A stretch of 31,937 nucleotides of DNA from a virus, in the IMG/VR virus record IMGVR_UViG_3300033148_002414, positions 1 through 31,937 of that record; one strand, given 5' to 3'. The notes below the pieces were generated by a model. It had not been told where the DNA came from and ran no database searches. It worked only from the letters and a program-made list of their open reading frames with translations. Within the stretch, counting starts at the first letter, position 1; each line of letters begins with the position of its first letter. Positions 1 to 6,039 of the stretch are shown here, in pieces. The position numbers were made by a program, and so were the translations under genes.

Positions 1-332
1 TTTCTTGTATTTAATATTTTATATCCTTTTAACTTTGTCATTTCAATATAATAACATTCATAATAAGATAATTCATTTTTTACTTGCACATTATAATATT
101 TTTCTATTGTATGAATTACACCAAATTCAAAATCTCTACTTTTTATTAATTGTTCATCTAATAAAAAATTAGTATGTCTGAAGTCTAAAAACTTGTTATG
201 TTCTTCATTAAATTGATATCGTTGGTATAAATTCTTTGTTTTTCCAACATAAGCCATATTACTTTTGTTGTTGATAAACATATAAATACTTGGATAATAA
301 TCTACATTTGTAATAATTTTAACGTTCTTCAT
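1..332 (-). CDS. GIY-YIG family endonuclease, C-terminus cut by window edge
   Basis: The reverse strand is open from the ATG at 332-330 to base 1, giving 110 complete codons. The protein has the GIY-YIG nuclease core: SIYMF near residue 15 in the GIY position, YVGK near residue 28 in the YIG position, an Arg soon after (YQRY), and a late ELSYYECYYIE segment with the expected catalytic Glu. The last visible residues, YKILNTR, match the usual end of a stand-alone GIY-YIG domain, so little is missing. Such proteins nick or cut DNA and are often free-standing homing endonucleases. The start follows an A-rich leader (AAACAAACTAAAATG) like those of the two leftward genes at the other window end. 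It is the first gene leftward of the divergent control region. If the window is circular the frame ends two codons later, directly before the sigma gene. Confidence 0.75.
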   Translation of the reverse strand, partial: MKNVKIITNVDYYPSIYMFINNKSNMAYVGKTKNLYQRYQFNEEHNKFLDFRHTNFLLDEQLIKSRDFEFGVIHTIEKYYNVQVKNELSYYECYYIEMTKLKGYKILNTR

Positions 333-373
333 TTTAGTTTGTTTTTAAAAATTAATTAGTTTAGTTTGTTTAT

Positions 374-400
374 ATATAAGTATAAGAAAAAATAAAAGAA
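374..400 (-). promoter_or_regulatory. Leftward early promoter candidate, arm of 27-bp inverted repeat
   Basis: Read on the reverse strand this arm is identical to 460-486 and ends in TTATACTTATAT. It lies about 40 bases before the GIY-YIG start. Related sequences (TTATAYTTATAY followed by A-rich bases) occur at 474-495, 1245-1266 and, on the reverse strand, at 31334-31354, each upstream of a gene start. It is assigned as a promoter from this recurrence; no transcript is known. Confidence 0.45.
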
Positions 401-401
401 G

Positions 402-450
402 TGTTAAATGAAATGTTAAAAAACATTAAAATATGTTAAAAAATGTTAAA
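402..450 (+). repeat. Four TGTTAAA boxes, operator candidate
   Basis: TGTTAAA occurs at 402-408, 414-420, 434-440 and 444-450, so starts are 12, 20 and 10 bases apart, close to whole helical turns. An opposite-orientation AACATTA lies at 422-428. The block sits between the two promoter-like arms. Such phased direct repeats are typical of operators or initiator-binding iterons. The exact 32-base copy at 1192-1223 keeps two boxes ten bases apart. Confidence 0.5.
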
Positions 451-459
451 ATCTTATAT

Positions 460-495
460 TTCTTTTATTTTTTCTTATACTTATATTAAAGGAAA
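460..495 (+). promoter_or_regulatory. Rightward early promoter candidate, arm of 27-bp inverted repeat
   Basis: The arm 460-486 mirrors 374-400 exactly. Its TTATACTTATATTAAAGG closely matches 1246-1263 (TTATATTTATATTAAAAG), which lies before the primase-helicase leader. It would drive the small early genes beginning at 517. It does not clearly show the Bacteroidetes TTTG / TAnnTTTG pair, so the recognising sigma factor is uncertain. Confidence 0.45.
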
Positions 496-516
496 AACAT
501 TAAAAACAATCATATA

Positions 517-669
517 ATGAAAGAAACAATAAATTTAATTAACTATCATATTTGGGAAATCATTGAAGCAATGCCCCAAAAACTAAAAGAGAAAGAAAAA
601 ATAGAACTATATATTGAATTATGTAAAGTATTAGAAAACAATTCAAATATAATTTTATTACCATTTTAA
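517..669 (+). CDS. Small early protein, 50 aa, unknown
   Basis: An ATG-to-TAA frame of 50 codons begins MKETINLINYHIWEIIEAMP and ends NIILLPF. It is the first rightward gene after the early promoter candidate, only 22 bases after the TTATATTAAAGG segment, and a gene start follows 11 bases after its stop. The composition suggests a short, mostly helical, soluble acidic/basic protein without a signal peptide or cysteine cluster. I do not recognise a family. Its place as first early gene is where phages often keep small host-takeover or regulatory proteins, but that is only positional inference. The A-rich start context matches its neighbours and supports real coding. Confidence 0.55.
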   Translation: MKETINLINYHIWEIIEAMPQKLKEKEKIELYIELCKVLENNSNIILLPF

Positions 670-680
670 CAATTAAACAA

Positions 681-1010
681 ATGAAAAAAGAACAAAAAAA
701 AGCAGTTAAAAAAACAACAAAAAAAGAATCTTCATATGTAACTGCAGGTAAGACTAATGAAGTAAAAAAAGTTAGAAAAAGAAAAACAGTTTTAGATAAA
801 GCTAACGTTTTATATGAAGACTTTGAATTATTCTTAAAAATAAAAGATAATATATTATACAAAAGTCAAACATTATCTAAAAGAGATATAATACACCTTT
901 TAGAATCTATTAAAACACCAAGATTAAAAGATGAATTATGGAATATTGTGTTAAAAGATGGATTTTTAAAACTATTAAAAGAAGAAATTTACTATAATCA
1001 CTTACGTTAA
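681..1010 (+). CDS. Lysine-rich early protein, 109 aa, unknown
   Basis: The ATG at 681 follows AACAATTAAACAA, an A-rich leader typical of this genome. The first about 35 residues are extremely basic (MKKEQKKAVKKTTKKE and later KKVRKRK), followed by a helical region with LYEDFELFLKIKD and a C-terminal segment ending EEIYYNHLR. The basic tail suggests nucleic-acid binding, but no catalytic motif is visible. It lies between two other small early genes on the same strand with gaps of 11 and 7 bases, so it is probably co-transcribed with them from the 460-495 promoter. The function is unknown. Confidence 0.65.
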   Translation: MKKEQKKAVKKTTKKESSYVTAGKTNEVKKVRKRKTVLDKANVLYEDFELFLKIKDNILYKSQTLSKRDIIHLLESIKTPRLKDELWNIVLKDGFLKLLKEEIYYNHLR

Positions 1011-1017
1011 AAATAAA

Positions 1018-1200
1018 ATGAAAAAACAAAACTTTATTACAAAAATGAAAGAATTCTTTGAAAGAAGAGATGTAACATTTGATTTAAAAGAAGAAGAAAA
1101 ATGGTTTAAAGAAGCAGAAAAAATCAAAATGAAAGAATTAGATGATATATATAAAATGTCAAATTCAGCATATGCAGAAAGTAAACTTTATAAACATTAA
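1018..1200 (+). CDS. Small charged early protein, 60 aa, unknown
   Basis: The frame begins MKKQNFITKMKEFFERRD, is very rich in Lys and Glu, and is predicted by eye to be almost entirely helical. It starts 7 bases after the stop of the preceding gene. Its last codons (YKH, stop) lie inside the exact 32-base repeat 1192-1223, so the coding end and the operator-like repeat overlap. No family is recognised. The overlap means the coding sequence end is constrained by, or built from, a regulatory sequence. Confidence 0.55.
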   Translation: MKKQNFITKMKEFFERRDVTFDLKEEEKWFKEAEKIKMKELDDIYKMSNSAYAESKLYKH

Positions 1201-1223
1201 AATATGTTAAAAAATGTTAAAAT
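1192..1223 (+). repeat. Second copy of 32-base TGTTAAA repeat
   Basis: These 32 bases are identical to 421-452 and hold TGTTAAA at 1205-1211 and 1215-1221, one helical turn apart. They begin within the stop region of the 60-aa gene and end about 22 bases before the next promoter-like sequence. The matching position before two rightward promoters supports a shared operator for early transcription. Confidence 0.6.
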
Positions 1224-1244
1224 TAACAACGTTTGAGAAAAAAC

Positions 1245-1266
1245 TTTATATTTATATTAAAAGAAA
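1245..1266 (+). promoter_or_regulatory. Early promoter candidate before the primase-helicase
   Basis: TTATATTTATATTAAAAG at 1246-1263 matches the rightward early promoter candidate (TTATACTTATATTAAAGG) at 16 of 18 positions. A TTTG lies at 1232-1235, about the distance of a Bacteroidetes -33 box, but the matching TAnnTTTG is absent. It would produce a leader of about 120 bases before the ATG at 1394, containing a 15-codon ORF and a hairpin. Confidence 0.45.
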
Positions 1267-1280
1267 CAATAAAAATAACA

Positions 1281-1328
1281 ATGATAAAAAACGTATATAT
1301 AACAATTAATTTACATATTTTTTGGTAA
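1281..1328 (+). CDS. Leader peptide candidate, 15 aa
   Basis: ATG at 1281 starts MIKNVYITINLHIFW followed by TAA at 1326-1328. The start is preceded by AACAATAAAAATAACA, the same kind of A-rich leader as other genes here. The stop lies inside the left outer arm of the hairpin (1322-1332), so a ribosome finishing this peptide would cover the arm. This arrangement resembles translation-coupled attenuation leaders. It could be chance in A+T-rich DNA. Confidence 0.3.
   Translation: MIKNVYITINLHIFW
1290..1302 (+). promoter_or_regulatory. Late-type promoter motif, copy 1
   Basis: AACGTATATATAA is followed by CAAT, so the copy departs from the consensus AACGTATATATAATAAA in its last part. It is the only copy not directly at a gene start: the primase-helicase ATG is 104 bases downstream. 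It falls within the putative leader peptide, so it may give a later or alternative transcript of the same gene. Confidence 0.45.
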
Positions 1329-1375
1329 GTTTATATGGGGGTTTTGCAAGACTCCCATATATTTTAAACTACCAA
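1322..1375 (+). promoter_or_regulatory. Structured leader hairpin before the primase-helicase
   Basis: TATATGGGGGTTTTG (1332-1346) is directly followed by CAAGACTCCCATATA (1347-1361), which pairs with it allowing two G-U pairs, leaving only a tight terminal loop. An outer stem TTGGTAAGTTT (1322-1332) pairs with AAACTACCAA (1366-1375) with one bulged A. The G-rich stem is conspicuous in A+T-rich DNA. There is no T run just after it, so a regulatory leader (translation or attenuation control) fits better than a simple terminator. The gene's ATG is 18 bases after the outer stem. Confidence 0.6.
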
Positions 1376-1393
1376 AAAAACAAACCAAACAAT

Positions 1394-4300
1394 ATGAATA
1401 AAACTTACACCTTAGTTGAAACACAAAAATCTACACACCGAGTTGTTTCAAACTTAACTCCCAAAGATAAAGAGAGTAAAGATATAATAGATGATATTAA
1501 TAATAATAATCATGTATTTAATTTTAATGATAGAGAAAATATAAAAACTATCTTAAATGATTGTTACAATGAAGATTTAATATGGAAAAAAAACATTACA
1601 TTAGAATCACCAAAATTAATCTTTTCTGATGAAATATATAAATATACAAACTTTAAAGATTTATTTTCTCATATTAAAAGAATAAGTGAAGACAAGAGTT
1701 ATTTTTATGTAGCAAAGAAAAACCTGCCTTATCTTGTTACTACAGAAATGAAAGAAGGATTATTTGCTGGACAAACTGGATTAGCAAACTTTGTAATGTT
1801 AGATGTAGATGGAGAAGACAAAAATAATCCTAATCAAATTACAAGAGAAGAAGTAGAAGATATGTTTTCTGAATACGATTTTATAAGTTATTTTACTTTC
1901 AGTCATAGAATTAAAAAAGGAAGTAGCTTCAGAATTATATTAAAAACTAATAGAGGATACACAAAAGAAGAAATAAAAGCTATTAAAAAGTCTATGTTAA
2001 TTAAATATCCTTTTTTAGATCAAGCTTCTTTTAGAGTTAATTCTTTAATGTATTTACCAACAACATATGAAGGAAAAAGAAATCCATATATAAGAACTAA
2101 TTTTACAAATAAAGAGTTTTCATATGAAGAAACACTTAATGAAATTAAAGTTACAGAAGATAAAATACAAAGTGAGATTAAAAATATACCAGAATTAAAA
2201 ATAAAAAATGAAATATTAAAAAACATAAATATAAATGAAGAATTAGATATAGATAAACAAAATAGACTAAGAGAAAAATGGATTAATAAATTAAATAGCA
2301 GAGACTCAGGTCAAACTCACAATCTATTATATAAAGCTATTTGTGCATATAAAAGCGCTAAAATAGAAAACTCAGTTATTATTTCTGATTTGAATGTTTA
2401 TGAAACTTCAGAACATAAAGGTAAAATAACAAGGGATTGTAATAAAATTAATATGCCTTTTTGCACTTATTATCTTAAAAATATATCTCAAATTAACAAT
2501 AAATTAAAAACAGAAGAAAAAGCAGAAATAATAGAGACTACTGTTAAAGATAATAATTTAAAAAAACTTACTCCAGATGTAGTAATAGATAAATATATTC
2601 CAGATGACTTCTTCTTTGATTATATAAAAAAACATCAAAAAACTTTATTTAATGCTTCTACTAATCTTGGTAAAACGTTTTCATTCTTAAAAAATACAGA
2701 TTATAAAATAGTATTAGCTGTTCCTTATACAACTATTGCAACTCAAAGCGAATCTAAAATAATAGGAGAGATTAAAATTAAGTTTGGAATAGATAAAAAA
2801 TGTTCAGTTGTTATGGCAGGTAAAAAACCTAAATTTGATTCTGATATTATAATAACAACTTACGATGGATTAACTAAATTTAAAACTACAGAAGGATATG
2901 AATACATTAAAAAAGCTATATTAGTTGTAGATGAATCACATGAATTAACTATGTCAGGGGATCATTATTTTAGACAAAGAGCTATTAGAGCAATAAAAGA
3001 TTTAGAAGATAGGTTCTGGAGAGTTTCTTATTTAAGTGCAACTCCAATTTATGATTCTAATTTAGATGGATTTAAAGAAGTTGTAATTAGACGAAAGGAA
3101 GAAAGAAAAATGAATATCAAAGTTATTGTTAATTCAAAAGATAAAATGGCAAGTGTTTTAGATATAATTAAAACAGGTGGGAAACATATGATATTTGTCA
3201 ATAATAAAAAGAGAAATGAAAAAATAAAAGTATTGTTAGAAAGTGAAGCAATTGAAACATATTTAAAAACAAAAGGATTAAAATGTAAAGTTGTAAACTC
3301 AGATAAATTAGATGATAAAACAATTAGTAACGAACATAAATACTTTTTAGAAAACGGAAAATGGGAAGAAGATATAGATGTAATGATTGTAACAAGTGTA
3401 ATAGGGGTTGGATTCAGAATTAATTATGATATAGATGCATTACATATATTATCTCCTTTGTCTTCTGAACAAATAACTCAGTTCGTTGGTCGTCCATCAG
3501 GAAACGCAATAAAAACAACTTACATTTATAAAAGTGATGTTAAGATTTCAGATAATAGATACGAATTTTCTAAAATAAAATGCCAAAAAATATTAAGAGA
3601 TTTAGCAGAAGGAATAAAAAAGAATCATATACTTTACTTTAAAGAAAAAGAAAGAATTACAAATAAAGTATTAATAGGTAATCAAGAAGTAAATGTTATA
3701 GATGATTTATTAACACAATACAAAAGAATGACAAAGATAGTTTTTGATACTGGAGATTTTAATTACATTAGAGATGATAATGGTGATATTAATGAAATAG
3801 GATTAAATTATCTAACTTGGAAAAAATATCAGAACTTTGAATGGAATAATTTAGATATTCTTTTATTAAAATTAGAATATTATGGATTTACTTTTAATTC
3901 AGATGATATTATTATAGAAGAAAAAACATTAACAAAAGAAATGAATGTAGCTAAAAGTAAAAGTAACAATAAAATAGATAAAAAATATAAAGATGAATTT
4001 AATAAAAATCTTAAAAAACTAAAAATAAAACTTGAATTAAATAACAAAACATTAATCAGTGAAGTAGAAAAAGAACAAATTAGTAAGGATTTTAAAACAG
4101 ACGCAAATCTTATTAAATTATCTAAAAGATATGAAAAAATAAATGATATACTTAATAAGCCAACTCAGAGTTATTCTATTATTAGTCAAATAGGAGATAA
4201 AACAGAACAATATAATAATACAGTTCATTCTTTAACAATATCTTTTTTAAATGGAAAAGGAGAAAACTTATATCAAGATACTTTTAATCTAATATATGAT

Positions 4301-4627
4301 AAAAGTAAAAAGTATAAAAAATACATTACAGGAGAAGAAATATTTGAATTAATGAAAGAAGTTATTAGAGAGAGTGAAGTATTAAATCATGACTTTAAAA
4401 ATACTGTTATTACTCAATATAAAAGTAATCAAATGTTTAAAAAGTTTATTAATATAACTGATGCGAGTGTTAGAAACAATGATAAAACTATAACTGTTTA
4501 TAAAATTAAAAGTGAAAATGGTTATAATAATTACATTTTAAATAAAGATATAACATTTAAAAAAGACAATGATAATAACAACTTTGATAGATTAAATAGA
4601 ATGATGAGTAAAATGTTTAATTTGTAG
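1394..4627 (+). CDS. Primase-like / superfamily 2 helicase fusion protein
   Basis: The protein has 1077 residues from the ATG at 1394. A TTG at 1322 in the same frame lies inside the leader hairpin and is a less likely start. Residues about 90-240 resemble an archaeo-eukaryotic-type primase: LDVDGED with D137 and D139, FSHR with H171, and DQAS with D209. Residues about 410-720 form an SF2 helicase: STNLGKT (G426-K427-T428, an unusual Walker A), DESH (513-516), SATP (548-551) and QFVGRPSG (696-703), where the usual final Arg of motif VI is absent. The rest is charged and unassigned. This is the only replication protein in the window. It probably unwinds and primes at the phage origin, like origin-binding DEAD/DESH helicases. 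The helicase call is firm; the primase call is from motifs only. Confidence 0.75.
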   Translation: MNKTYTLVETQKSTHRVVSNLTPKDKESKDIIDDINNNNHVFNFNDRENIKTILNDCYNEDLIWKKNITLESPKLIFSDEIYKYTNFKDLFSHIKRISEDKSYFYVAKKNLPYLVTTEMKEGLFAGQTGLANFVMLDVDGEDKNNPNQITREEVEDMFSEYDFISYFTFSHRIKKGSSFRIILKTNRGYTKEEIKAIKKSMLIKYPFLDQASFRVNSLMYLPTTYEGKRNPYIRTNFTNKEFSYEETLNEIKVTEDKIQSEIKNIPELKIKNEILKNININEELDIDKQNRLREKWINKLNSRDSGQTHNLLYKAICAYKSAKIENSVIISDLNVYETSEHKGKITRDCNKINMPFCTYYLKNISQINNKLKTEEKAEIIETTVKDNNLKKLTPDVVIDKYIPDDFFFDYIKKHQKTLFNASTNLGKTFSFLKNTDYKIVLAVPYTTIATQSESKIIGEIKIKFGIDKKCSVVMAGKKPKFDSDIIITTYDGLTKFKTTEGYEYIKKAILVVDESHELTMSGDHYFRQRAIRAIKDLEDRFWRVSYLSATPIYDSNLDGFKEVVIRRKEERKMNIKVIVNSKDKMASVLDIIKTGGKHMIFVNNKKRNEKIKVLLESEAIETYLKTKGLKCKVVNSDKLDDKTISNEHKYFLENGKWEEDIDVMIVTSVIGVGFRINYDIDALHILSPLSSEQITQFVGRPSGNAIKTTYIYKSDVKISDNRYEFSKIKCQKILRDLAEGIKKNHILYFKEKERITNKVLIGNQEVNVIDDLLTQYKRMTKIVFDTGDFNYIRDDNGDINEIGLNYLTWKKYQNFEWNNLDILLLKLEYYGFTFNSDDIIIEEKTLTKEMNVAKSKSNNKIDKKYKDEFNKNLKKLKIKLELNNKTLISEVEKEQISKDFKTDANLIKLSKRYEKINDILNKPTQSYSIISQIGDKTEQYNNTVHSLTISFLNGKGENLYQDTFNLIYDKSKKYKKYITGEEIFELMKEVIRESEVLNHDFKNTVITQYKSNQMFKKFINITDASVRNNDKTITVYKIKSENGYNNYILNKDITFKKDNDNNNFDRLNRMMSKMFNL

Positions 4628-4657
4628 TACTTACTTTTAATTTGTAGTACTTACTTT
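4618..4657 (+). repeat. Tandem 20-bp direct repeat
   Basis: TAATTTGTAGTACTTACTTT occurs twice without a gap (4618-4637 and 4638-4657). The first copy contains the last two codons and stop of the primase-helicase gene. The second copy forms the left arm of the inverted repeat described next. Confidence 0.85.
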
Positions 4658-4713
4658 TTATTATTTTTTAATAGAGAAATAGATTAAAGTTAAAAAGTAA
4701 GTACTACAAATTA
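4638..4713. repeat. 23-bp perfect inverted repeat
   Basis: The arm 4638-4660 is exactly complementary to 4691-4713, with a 30-base spacer of A+T-rich sequence. Each arm contains the small palindrome AGTACT. RNA from here would form a long hairpin just after the primase-helicase stop, so it may terminate or protect the transcript. The extra direct copy and the internal palindromes also fit a protein-binding or origin-like site beside the replication gene. There is no T run immediately after the right arm. Confidence 0.8.
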
Positions 4714-4853
4714 AGATGAAACCTAAAATGACACTGATTACCGCTTAGATCCAATGTATGAACACTTAAAACGTATTTTTGACACTGGTATAAGGTTTTT
4801 TTGATACTTTTAATTTGTAAAGAACACTTAACACTTAACATTTAAACTAAAAA
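4714..4853 (+). promoter_or_regulatory. Intergenic stretch with a sigma70-like promoter candidate
   Basis: This stretch lacks a recognisable gene. TTGACA at 4779-4784 and GATACT at 4803-4808 are 18 bases apart and could form a promoter for the zinc-ribbon, nuclease and lysin genes. The leader that follows has AACACTTAACACTTAACATTTAA-type repeats before the ATG at 4854. A 16-codon frame (4754-4804, MYEHLKRIFDTGIRFF, ending in TGA) looks protein-like but is very short. The bases around 4730-4790 look less A+T-rich than their surroundings, possibly a remnant. Confidence 0.3.
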
Positions 4854-5003
4854 ATGGAAGAAAAAACAACAGTAACTTTTAAATGTATGAAATGTAAACA
4901 TAAATTTAAAATAATAATGGTAAAACCACCTAATGTAGACTTTGATAAATTAGAATGTCCAGAATGTAAACATAATGTAATTTTTATGAAACAACTATCT
5001 TAA
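4854..5003 (+). CDS. Zinc-ribbon protein, 49 aa
   Basis: The frame encodes MEEKTTVTFKCMKCKHKFKI at its start, then LECPECKH. Four cysteines form two CxxC knuckles (C11, C14 and C35, C38) with 20 residues between them, the classic small zinc ribbon. Such proteins bind nucleic acids or partner proteins and often act as small transcription regulators or adaptors. It is directly followed, without any gap, by a second zinc-ribbon gene. The ATG follows an A-rich leader (AAACTAAAAA). The target is unknown. Confidence 0.7.
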   Translation: MEEKTTVTFKCMKCKHKFKIIMVKPPNVDFDKLECPECKHNVIFMKQLS

Positions 5004-5138
5004 ATGAAAACAAAATTTAGATTCAAATGCATGAATTGCAAATATACTTTTAAAAATACAATTGGAACACCATGTCCTAAATGTGGTTCTTTAGATGTAA
5101 GAATAAGAAGAAGAATTAAATTACTTAAAATTAAATAA
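5004..5138 (+). CDS. Zinc-ribbon protein, 44 aa, very basic tail
   Basis: The ATG directly abuts the TAA of the preceding gene, so the two are translationally linked. Cysteines C9, C12, C24 and C27 form FKCMNCKY and PCPKCGS, a zinc ribbon with a short 11-residue spacer. The C-terminus (VRIRRRIKLLKIK) is strongly basic, which fits DNA or RNA contact. The start shares the pattern FKCMxCK with the upstream protein, suggesting duplication and divergence. It ends one base before the next ATG. Confidence 0.65.
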   Translation: MKTKFRFKCMNCKYTFKNTIGTPCPKCGSLDVRIRRRIKLLKIK

Positions 5139-5139
5139 T

Positions 5140-5472
5140 ATGATAAATAGTAAAAATAAAGGAAATACATATGAAAGAAAAATAATGAATGAACTCAAAA
5201 CAATATTAAATAACCCAAGTATTAAAACCAGTAGGAATGAATCTAAAACATTAGACAATAAAAAGGTAGATTTAGCTAATGTAAAACAATATAATATTCA
5301 ATTAAAAAATACAAAAAATTATATGAGTTTAAATAAGATTCAAGAAATATTAGAAGTAATGCCAAAAGACAAACCTAATATTTTATTTAATAAAGCTAAT
5401 TATAAAACTGAATTAGTAATATTAACAAAAGAAGATTTCTACAGAATAATTAATAAATGTATAGATGGATAA
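5140..5472 (+). CDS. PD-(D/E)XK nuclease-like protein, Holliday junction resolvase type
   Basis: The 110-residue protein begins MINSKNKGNTYERKIMNELK. GNTYERKI with E12, a later VDLAN with D44, and IQLKNT with Q54 and K56 form the E...D...(E/Q)xK pattern of PD-(D/E)XK enzymes, in the order seen in archaeal Hjc-like junction resolvases. A Q replacing E in the last motif is tolerated in this superfamily. It would cut branched replication or recombination DNA before packaging. The stop overlaps the start of the lysin gene by 16 bases, and the preceding zinc-ribbon gene ends one base upstream. It could also be a general phage endonuclease. The fold is inferred from motif spacing. Confidence 0.5.
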   Translation: MINSKNKGNTYERKIMNELKTILNNPSIKTSRNESKTLDNKKVDLANVKQYNIQLKNTKNYMSLNKIQEILEVMPKDKPNILFNKANYKTELVILTKEDFYRIINKCIDG

Positions 5473-5924
5473 TAATCATACTATTAATACTAACAACAAA
5501 ACAAACAGAAATAAAAATAAAATCAGTAAATAAACAAATAACAACAGTAACAAATAATAAGTACGTAGATAACTTAAAACAAAAAGCAGTAGGATACATT
5601 GGAATAAAATATAAATATGGAACAAAAAATAAATATAATACAGACTGTTCAGGACTAATATGTATGATATACGATGATAAAATACCAAGAACAACAAAAC
5701 AAATGATTAAAATAGGTAATAAAATAACAATAGATTCATTAGAAACGGGAGACTTATTATTCTTCCAAAATAGAAAAAAAACAAAAGTAGGTCATGTAGC
5801 ATTTTATTACGATAATAACTTAATAATACACGCAACTTCAAAAGGGGTAATTATGGATTCAATAGGAAATAATAACTGGAAACACTATTGGAGTAGTAGA
5901 TATATTGAAACAAGGAGAATATAA
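5457..5924 (+). CDS. NlpC/P60 cysteine peptidase, probable endolysin
   Basis: The 155-residue protein has an N-terminal hydrophobic stretch WIIIILLIL after a single Arg, then a linker and an NlpC/P60 domain: DCSGL with catalytic C64, VGHVAFY with H113, IIHAT with H125. The family cleaves peptide cross-links of peptidoglycan, usually at D-Glu-DAP bonds. The hydrophobic N-terminus looks like a signal-anchor or signal peptide, so the enzyme may be exported by the host secretion system rather than released by a holin. The gene overlaps the nuclease gene by 16 bases and is the last one before a strong terminator hairpin. No holin lies beside it. Confidence 0.8.
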   Translation: MYRWIIIILLILTTKQTEIKIKSVNKQITTVTNNKYVDNLKQKAVGYIGIKYKYGTKNKYNTDCSGLICMIYDDKIPRTTKQMIKIGNKITIDSLETGDLLFFQNRKKTKVGHVAFYYDNNLIIHATSKGVIMDSIGNNNWKHYWSSRYIETRRI

Positions 5925-5941
5925 ATAAATATAACATTAAT

Positions 5942-5987
5942 AAAACATCTTATACTATATTATAACTAAATGAGTATAAGATGTTTT
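5942..5987 (+). terminator. Hairpin terminator after the lysin gene
   Basis: AAAACATCTTATACT (5942-5956) is perfectly complementary to AGTATAAGATGTTTT (5973-5987), a 15-bp stem with a 16-base loop. It lies 18 bases after the lysin stop and 32 bases before the next promoter motif. It separates the early/replication unit from the virion unit. The trailing T run is formed by the stem end itself. Confidence 0.75.
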
Positions 5988-6018
5988 AACTTATATAATA
6001 AAAATACATACAGATTAC

Positions 6019-6035
6019 AACGTATATATAATAAA
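6019..6035 (+). promoter_or_regulatory. Late promoter motif, copy 2 (terminase operon)
   Basis: The sequence is AACGTATATATAATAAA, the full consensus. The small terminase ATG begins 21 bases after the first A. It directly follows a terminator hairpin, the best positional evidence that the motif starts transcription. No conserved -35 box is shared with the other copies. Confidence 0.65.
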
Positions 6036-6039
6036 AACA

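Larger units (their letters stand above)
333..516. promoter_or_regulatory. Divergent early control region
   Basis: This 184-base gap separates the leftward GIY-YIG gene from the rightward early genes. It contains two arms of a perfect 27-bp inverted repeat (374-400 and 460-486), each carrying TTATACTTATAT directed outward. The 59 bases between the arms hold four TGTTAAA boxes in one direction. Part of the spacer (421-452) recurs exactly at 1192-1223, before another promoter-like sequence. The symmetry and repeat content suggest two face-away promoters with a shared operator; the binding protein is not identifiable here. Confidence 0.6.

Noticed and set aside
402-450. TGTTAAA boxes as a CRISPR array
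   Set aside because: Units are 7 bases with 10-20 base spacing and no unique spacers of constant length; they fit operator or iteron repeats.
560-862. Reverse-strand frame rich in Phe and Leu over the early genes
   Set aside because: It is the complement of Lys-rich coding DNA (poly-A codons give Phe on the other strand) and overlaps two well-formed forward genes.
1322-1393. In-frame TTG start extending the primase-helicase by 24 residues
   Set aside because: The TTG lies in the outer arm of a strong hairpin and its first codons overlap a putative leader ORF stop. The ATG at 1394 has an A-rich leader and begins a normal protein sequence.
4715-4747. Short frame MKPKMTLITA after the inverted repeat
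   Set aside because: Only ten codons, no homologue recognised, and no downstream coupling; chance in an intergenic stretch.
6027-6032. TATAAT in the late motif as a plain host sigma70 -10 box
   Set aside because: No -35 element is found at the right distance in the copies, Bacteroidetes hosts use a different -7 box, and the +1 would fall inside the start codon region for some copies.
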